Under the pieces are notes generated by a model. It searched no databases. It worked only from the letters and a program-made list of their open reading frames with translations, and was not told where the DNA came from. Shown in pieces: positions 7,356 to 9,836 of a stretch of DNA of 9,836 nucleotides; position 1 is the stretch's first letter, and each line of letters opens with the position of its first letter. This DNA is from Acidimicrobiia bacterium. GTDB lineage: Bacteria; Actinomycetota; Acidimicrobiia; Spongiisociales; UBA5794. Where the stretch lies: the NCBI GenBank assembly GCA_030618675.1, contig JAUXCV010000044.1, positions 1 to 9,836 on the forward strand, read 5' to 3'. Both the position numbers and the translations under genes were made by a program.

Positions 7356-8524
7356 TGCCGACCACGACCGATCGCAGCCAGGTCTCACTGCTCCGGCGGG
7401 ACCGGAAGCTTCGCCCCGACTGGCTCCTCCTGGGCGCCTACGTGGCGCTGTCTGCTTTCGGGCTCTTGATGATCTACACGGCTTCGGCCCCCCGTCTCGA
7501 GGCACTCGACGTGAGCCCGACCCGCGAGGTCGAGCAGCAGGCCGCGTTCGTGCTGATCGGGTTCATGGCGTTCGGTGTCGTATCATTGATCAAGGTCGCC
7601 ACGATCCGTCCGTGGGTTTCGGCCATCTACCTCGGTTCCGTCGTCACCCTGATCCTCGTTCTGAGTCCACTCGGGTCTTCGGTAAAGGGGGCGCAACGAT
7701 GGATGCAGCTCGGACCGATCCGGTTCCAGCCGTCTGAGATTGCGAAATTGGCTGTCATTCTCGCTCTTGCCGCGCTGCTGTCCGCCGCCGCCCGGCCGAT
7801 GCGGTGGGATCGGGTGATGCGGGCGGTCGCGCTCGTCGCCGTACCGGCGGTGCTCATCTTCCGGCAGCCGGATCTCGGAACCATGCTCGCCTTCGGCTTC
7901 ATCGCCGGCATCATGGTCTTCGTCGCGGGCGCGACCTGGCGACAGATGGCGGCGCTGACCGTTGCCGGGGTCATCGGCACCGTCGCCCTGTTCCAAGTGG
8001 GGCAGATCAAGGAGTACCAGATCACGAGGCTGACCGCGTTCCTCGACCCGGTGACCGATGTTCTAGGGGCGCAGTACAACCAGTTCCAGAGTCAGGTCGC
8101 GATCGGTACCGGGGGGCTGTTCGGCAAGGGATTGTTCAACGGGACTCAGACGAATCTCCGTTTCGTTCCCGAGCAGTCGAGCGACTTCATCTTCACGGCC
8201 GTCGGCGAGCAGCTCGGTTTCGTCGGAAGCCTTCTCGTGCTTGTGCTCTTCGGGATCGTCATCTGGCGTGTGCTCGTGTCGGCGGCGAATGCGACGGATC
8301 GATTCGGTCAGCTGATAGCGACAGGGGTCGCAGCGCTCCTTGCTTTCCATGTCTTCGTCAATGTCGGCATGACCATTCGGCTGATGCCGGTAACCGGCCT
8401 CCCGCTTCCGTTCATGTCATCGGGTGGCACGGTGTTCGTGATGATGAGTGTCGCTCTAGGGCTTGCCCACTCGATCTGGATGCGCCGATCGGCGCTCCCG
8501 GGGGAGCGCTCCGCCCAGGTCTAG
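7355..8524 (+). CDS. rodA: peptidoglycan glycosyltransferase RodA (SEDS family)
   Basis: A 389-residue polytopic membrane protein that polymerises lipid II into glycan strands and works as a pair with PBP2, encoded just upstream. SEDS hallmarks are visible: KGAQRWMQLGPIRFQPSE (111-128), FRQPDLGTML (169-178), QSQVAIGTGGLFGKGL (245-260), VPEQSSDFIFTAVGEQLG (271-288) with Asp277 matching the catalytic Asp of characterised RodA proteins, and the C-terminal GLPLPFMSSGGT (348-359). About ten hydrophobic helices follow a short basic N-terminus. SEDS proteins RodA and FtsW look alike; location beside mreBCD and mrdA makes this RodA. The start ATG at 7355 shares one base with the mrdA TGA (TGATG), which implies translational coupling. 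Length and motifs are normal. It is the last gene of the Rod cluster. Confidence 0.96.
   Translation: MPTTTDRSQVSLLRRDRKLRPDWLLLGAYVALSAFGLLMIYTASAPRLEALDVSPTREVEQQAAFVLIGFMAFGVVSLIKVATIRPWVSAIYLGSVVTLILVLSPLGSSVKGAQRWMQLGPIRFQPSEIAKLAVILALAALLSAAARPMRWDRVMRAVALVAVPAVLIFRQPDLGTMLAFGFIAGIMVFVAGATWRQMAALTVAGVIGTVALFQVGQIKEYQITRLTAFLDPVTDVLGAQYNQFQSQVAIGTGGLFGKGLFNGTQTNLRFVPEQSSDFIFTAVGEQLGFVGSLLVLVLFGIVIWRVLVSAANATDRFGQLIATGVAALLAFHVFVNVGMTIRLMPVTGLPLPFMSSGGTVFVMMSVALGLAHSIWMRRSALPGERSAQV
8492..8509. other. GC-rich hairpin at the 3' end of rodA
   Basis: GCGCTCC (8492-8498) can pair perfectly with GGAGCGC (8503-8509) around a 4-base loop, ending 15 bases before the rodA stop codon region. It could slow RNA decay from the 3' end of the Rod mRNA or contribute to termination before tdk. 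No T-run follows and it lies inside coding sequence (ALPGER), so it may be only codon composition. Confidence 0.3.
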
Positions 8525-8538
8525 CTGCTCACTCGGTC

Positions 8539-8544
8539 TACAGT
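8539..8544 (+). promoter_or_regulatory. possible -10 element for leaderless tdk transcript
   Basis: TACAGT fits TANNNT and lies in the 28-base rodA-tdk gap, exactly 8 bases before the tdk ATG, the same spacing as the candidate before ndk. There is no Shine-Dalgarno sequence in the gap. A transcript starting about 6-8 bases after the hexamer would begin at or next to the ATG. No -35 element is seen at the expected distance. Confidence 0.4.
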
Positions 8545-8552
8545 GACCGTTC

Positions 8553-9152
8553 ATGCACCGACGCTCCCACCAGGGCTGGATCGAGGTCATCGCGGGGCCT
8601 ATGTTCTCGGGGAAGAGCGAAGAGCTCATCCGCCGGGTGACCCGGTACGGCATCGCCAGGATCCCGGTCCAAACCTTCAAACCCCAGATCGACACCCGGT
8701 ACTCCACCGGAGAGGTCGTCTCGCACTCGAACCTTTCCACCGTGGCGATTCCGGTCGCCGACTCGAGCGAACTGCTCCACGCCGTGGAGGATCGAACGAT
8801 CGTGATCGGTATCGACGAAGGGCAGTTCTTCGATGACGGCCTCGTCGACGTGGCCATGGATCTGGCCGCTGCCGGCAAGCAGCTGATCATCGCCGGTCTG
8901 GATCTCGACTACCTCGGCCGACCGTTCGAGCCGATCCCATCGCTGATGCTGCGCGCCGAGTACGTGACGAAGGCGCTCGCTGTCTGCCATCGGTGCGGAG
9001 GACCGGGCCTGTTCACGCAGCGAGTGGTCCAATCCGATGAACTGGTGGTCCTCGGCGCCCAGGACGCCTATGAAGCCCGATGCCGTCTCTGCTACAACCC
9101 CGACGAAGCAAGGCAGGAAGAGTTGGGGTTCAGTAGTTCAGTAGATCAGTAG
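8553..9152 (+). CDS. tdk: thymidine kinase (type II, tetrameric)
   Basis: A 199-residue salvage enzyme that phosphorylates thymidine to dTMP with ATP in the cytoplasm; family members are about 190-205 residues. Motifs: P-loop GPMFSGKSEEL (residues 15-25), FKPQIDTRYS (42-51), Walker-B-like IDEGQFF (87-93) with Glu89 as the likely catalytic base, IIAGLDLDYLGRPFEP (112-127, the lasso region), and a structural zinc site formed by C145xxC148 and C177xxC180. The ATG at 8553 lies 28 bases after rodA with no Shine-Dalgarno sequence. It does not belong functionally to the Rod operon, and its candidate promoter suggests independent expression. Oddity: the last seven residues (FSSSVDQ) and the stop codon are encoded by a tandem octamer repeat, so the natural C-terminus may have been replaced or extended without touching the zinc site. 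Confidence 0.96.
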   Translation: MHRRSHQGWIEVIAGPMFSGKSEELIRRVTRYGIARIPVQTFKPQIDTRYSTGEVVSHSNLSTVAIPVADSSELLHAVEDRTIVIGIDEGQFFDDGLVDVAMDLAAAGKQLIIAGLDLDYLGRPFEPIPSLMLRAEYVTKALAVCHRCGGPGLFTQRVVQSDELVVLGAQDAYEARCRLCYNPDEARQEELGFSSSVDQ

Positions 9153-9160
9153 ATCAGTGC
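9129..9160. repeat. tandem octamer repeat WTCAGTAG, 4 units
   Basis: Four direct units of 8 bases: TTCAGTAG (9129-9136), TTCAGTAG (9137-9144), ATCAGTAG (9145-9152) and a partial ATCAGTGC (9153-9160). The array overlaps the tdk 3' end and provides its TAG stop. The same unit in reverse orientation (CTACTGAW-like) recurs at about 9165-9195. The block is visibly less GC-rich than its surroundings. Confidence 0.85.
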
Positions 9161-9192
9161 TGGTCTACTCGTTACTGAGCTACTGATCTACT
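9140..9192. terminator. long inverted repeat, probable tdk terminator / repeat hairpin
   Basis: Bases 9140-9158 are complementary to 9174-9192 at 18 of 19 positions (one mismatch, 9153/9179), with a 15-base loop. As RNA this is a strong stem-loop directly at the end of tdk, and it would be equally strong if transcribed from the other strand. No T-run follows (the next bases are TTCGG), so a textbook intrinsic terminator is not certain; actinobacterial terminators often lack one. It could instead be a mobile or regulatory palindromic element. Confidence 0.6.
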
Positions 9193-9228
9193 TCGGTCGA
9201 TTGCCCCGGATTAGACCGGTCGGCACGC

Positions 9229-9234
9229 TACTCT
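9229..9234 (+). promoter_or_regulatory. possible -10 element for the RNase E/G gene
   Basis: TACTCT fits TANNNT and sits downstream of the tdk hairpin. TTGCCC at 9201-9206 resembles a -35 element, but the 22-base spacing is too long to be convincing. If used, transcription would start near 9241 and give a leader of about 180 bases. This is a weak pattern match only. Confidence 0.25.
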
Positions 9235-9244
9235 CGCTTTCAGA

Positions 9245-9263
9245 CGACCGCAGAGCGCGGTCG
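9245..9263 (+). other. stem-loop in the putative RNase E/G 5' leader
   Basis: CGACCGC (9245-9251) pairs perfectly with GCGGTCG (9257-9263) around a 5-base loop. It would lie at the very 5' end of the leader if the TACTCT promoter is real. RNase E in E. coli controls its own mRNA through 5' leader structure, so a leader hairpin here is worth noting. The rest of the 272-base tdk-RNase gap (9153-9424) holds the 3' half of the repeat hairpin, a 12-base palindrome (TTCGTGCACGAA, 9376-9387) and no convincing gene. Confidence 0.35.
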
Positions 9264-9411
9264 CCATTTCCGACCTGGGACCATCGAGAAGCACACGCGC
9301 ATGCTCAACGTCTACCGGCACTTTGCGACGATCGATCACCGAGATTCCATCGTGCCCGACCTCACGTTGAAACCATTCGTGCACGAACCTCGCCGGATCC
9401 CGGGAACCTCG

Positions 9412-9417
9412 AAGGAG
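9412..9417 (+). promoter_or_regulatory. RNase E/G ribosome binding site
   Basis: AAGGAG lies 7 bases before the ATG at 9425, a near-ideal Shine-Dalgarno sequence. It fixes the start of the RNase E/G gene and shows that the long basic N-terminal extension is translated. Confidence 0.8.
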
Positions 9418-9424
9418 TTCATTG

Positions 9425-9836
9425 ATGGGATTGTTCCGGAAGAAGACCGTGAGCGTGGTGCGCCGCGGATCTGCGACAGAAGAGCGCACGGTGCGCACGG
9501 TCGGTGGCGAATCCGTCACCATTCGCCGATTCTCGACCGCTGAAGCGCCGACTACCAGAGTCCCGGCGAAGCAGAAACGGCAGCCGAAGAAGAAGCAGGC
9601 GCGCACCGATCAGCGACGTCGACGTCGACCGGCCCACGTCGAGGTTGCCCCACCACCGGACACAGCCCGCAAACAGATGCTTGTGCGCTCCATGCCGCAC
9701 CAGACTCAGATCGTGGTCCTCGAGGGTCCGGTTCTCGTCGAGCACTACGTCGCTCGCTCCGACAAGAGATCTCTCGTCGGCAACGTCTATCTCGGCAAAA
9801 TCCGCAACGTGCTCCCCGGGATGGAGGCGGCGTTCA
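9425..9836 (+). CDS. ribonuclease E/G family protein, N-terminal fragment
   Basis: The frame from ATG 9425 stays open to the window end (137 codons), so the gene is cut by the edge. RNase E/G enzymes are endonucleases that cleave single-stranded RNA in rRNA maturation and mRNA decay. The recognisable part starts at about residue 83: RKQMLVRSMPHQTQIVVLEG (82-101), then SLVGNVYLGKIRNVLPGMEA (116-135), the conserved entry into the S1 RNA-binding domain. The catalytic DNase I-like domain would lie downstream. Before it is an ~80-residue extension with a strongly basic stretch (about 48-69: KQKRQPKKKQAR, then RRRRRP), likely to bind RNA or partners. A strong Shine-Dalgarno sequence supports this start over Met85 or Met90. 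Whether the gene should be called rne or rng cannot be decided from this part. Confidence 0.93.
   Translation, partial: MGLFRKKTVSVVRRGSATEERTVRTVGGESVTIRRFSTAEAPTTRVPAKQKRQPKKKQARTDQRRRRRPAHVEVAPPPDTARKQMLVRSMPHQTQIVVLEGPVLVEHYVARSDKRSLVGNVYLGKIRNVLPGMEAAF

Noticed and set aside
6450..7505. 351-codon minus-strand open frame opposite the PBP2 transpeptidase region
   Set aside because: It overlaps conserved catalytic-domain coding sequence and its product is low-complexity and Arg-rich with no family resemblance.
9201..9425. 74-codon open frame from TTG ending in TGATG at the RNase E/G start, as a possible coupled leader peptide
   Set aside because: Composition is Arg/Pro/His-rich, the start is a TTG with no Shine-Dalgarno sequence, and nothing in it looks conserved. 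The TGATG overlap is suggestive but could be chance.
9301..9543. 80-codon plus-strand open frame in the leader
   Set aside because: It runs 119 bases into the RNase E/G gene in another frame and has no Shine-Dalgarno sequence; the RNase reading is far better supported.
9211..9606. 131-codon minus-strand open frame across the leader and RNase E/G start
   Set aside because: It is antisense to the supported RNase start, with no recognisable family and no clear ribosome binding site.
9614..9627. Perfect 14-bp palindrome CGACGTCGACGTCG, as a possible operator
   Set aside because: It falls in codons for consecutive arginines (alternating CGA and CGT), which produces the palindrome automatically.

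Overview
The window is a high-GC, plus-strand, tightly packed bacterial housekeeping region. It reads: 3' end of valS (partial) - folC - ndk - mreB - mreC - mreD - mrdA (PBP2) - rodA - tdk - 5' end of an RNase E/G gene (partial). From general knowledge of actinobacterial genomes, the order valS-folC-ndk-mreBCD-mrdA-rodA-(...)-rne/rng is typical of MreB-containing Actinobacteria. The gene order, GC-rich codon use and MreB presence suggest an Actinobacteriota member outside the MreB-less mycobacteria/corynebacteria, possibly an acidimicrobial-type lineage. No marker in the window settles this.

Layout. Positions 1-409 hold the C-terminal tRNA-binding arm of valyl-tRNA synthetase. folC (413-1855) makes folylpolyglutamates and ends in an unusually acidic tail. 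ndk (1867-2277) balances NTP pools. Positions 2324-8524 form an elongasome (Rod complex) operon: the MreB filament, MreC and MreD scaffold proteins, the PBP2 transpeptidase and the RodA glycosyltransferase. mreC/mreD, mreD/mrdA and mrdA/rodA overlap at their start and stop codons, so translational coupling is likely. tdk (8553-9152) adds thymidine salvage. A 272-base gap with a repeat hairpin and a probable long 5' leader precedes an RNase E/G gene (from 9425), which runs off the window end. That gene has a clear ribosome binding site and a basic N-terminal extension.

The genes are ordinary, but three details stand out. (1) PBP2 is about 860 residues and carries a roughly 180-residue insertion ahead of the transpeptidase core, with a predicted small beta domain, plus a separate acidic repeat insertion just after the catalytic serine motif. 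(2) At the end of tdk there is an array of the octamer WTCAGTAG and its inverted counterpart. It forms an 18/19 stem, supplies the tdk stop codon, and puts stop codons in all frames on both strands. (3) ndk and tdk both show a TANNNT hexamer exactly 8 nt before the ATG and no Shine-Dalgarno sequence, which suggests leaderless transcripts.

No RNA gene, IS element, CRISPR array or phage gene was seen. I found no convincing new multi-gene system here. The novelty is at the level of domain architecture and small DNA elements.
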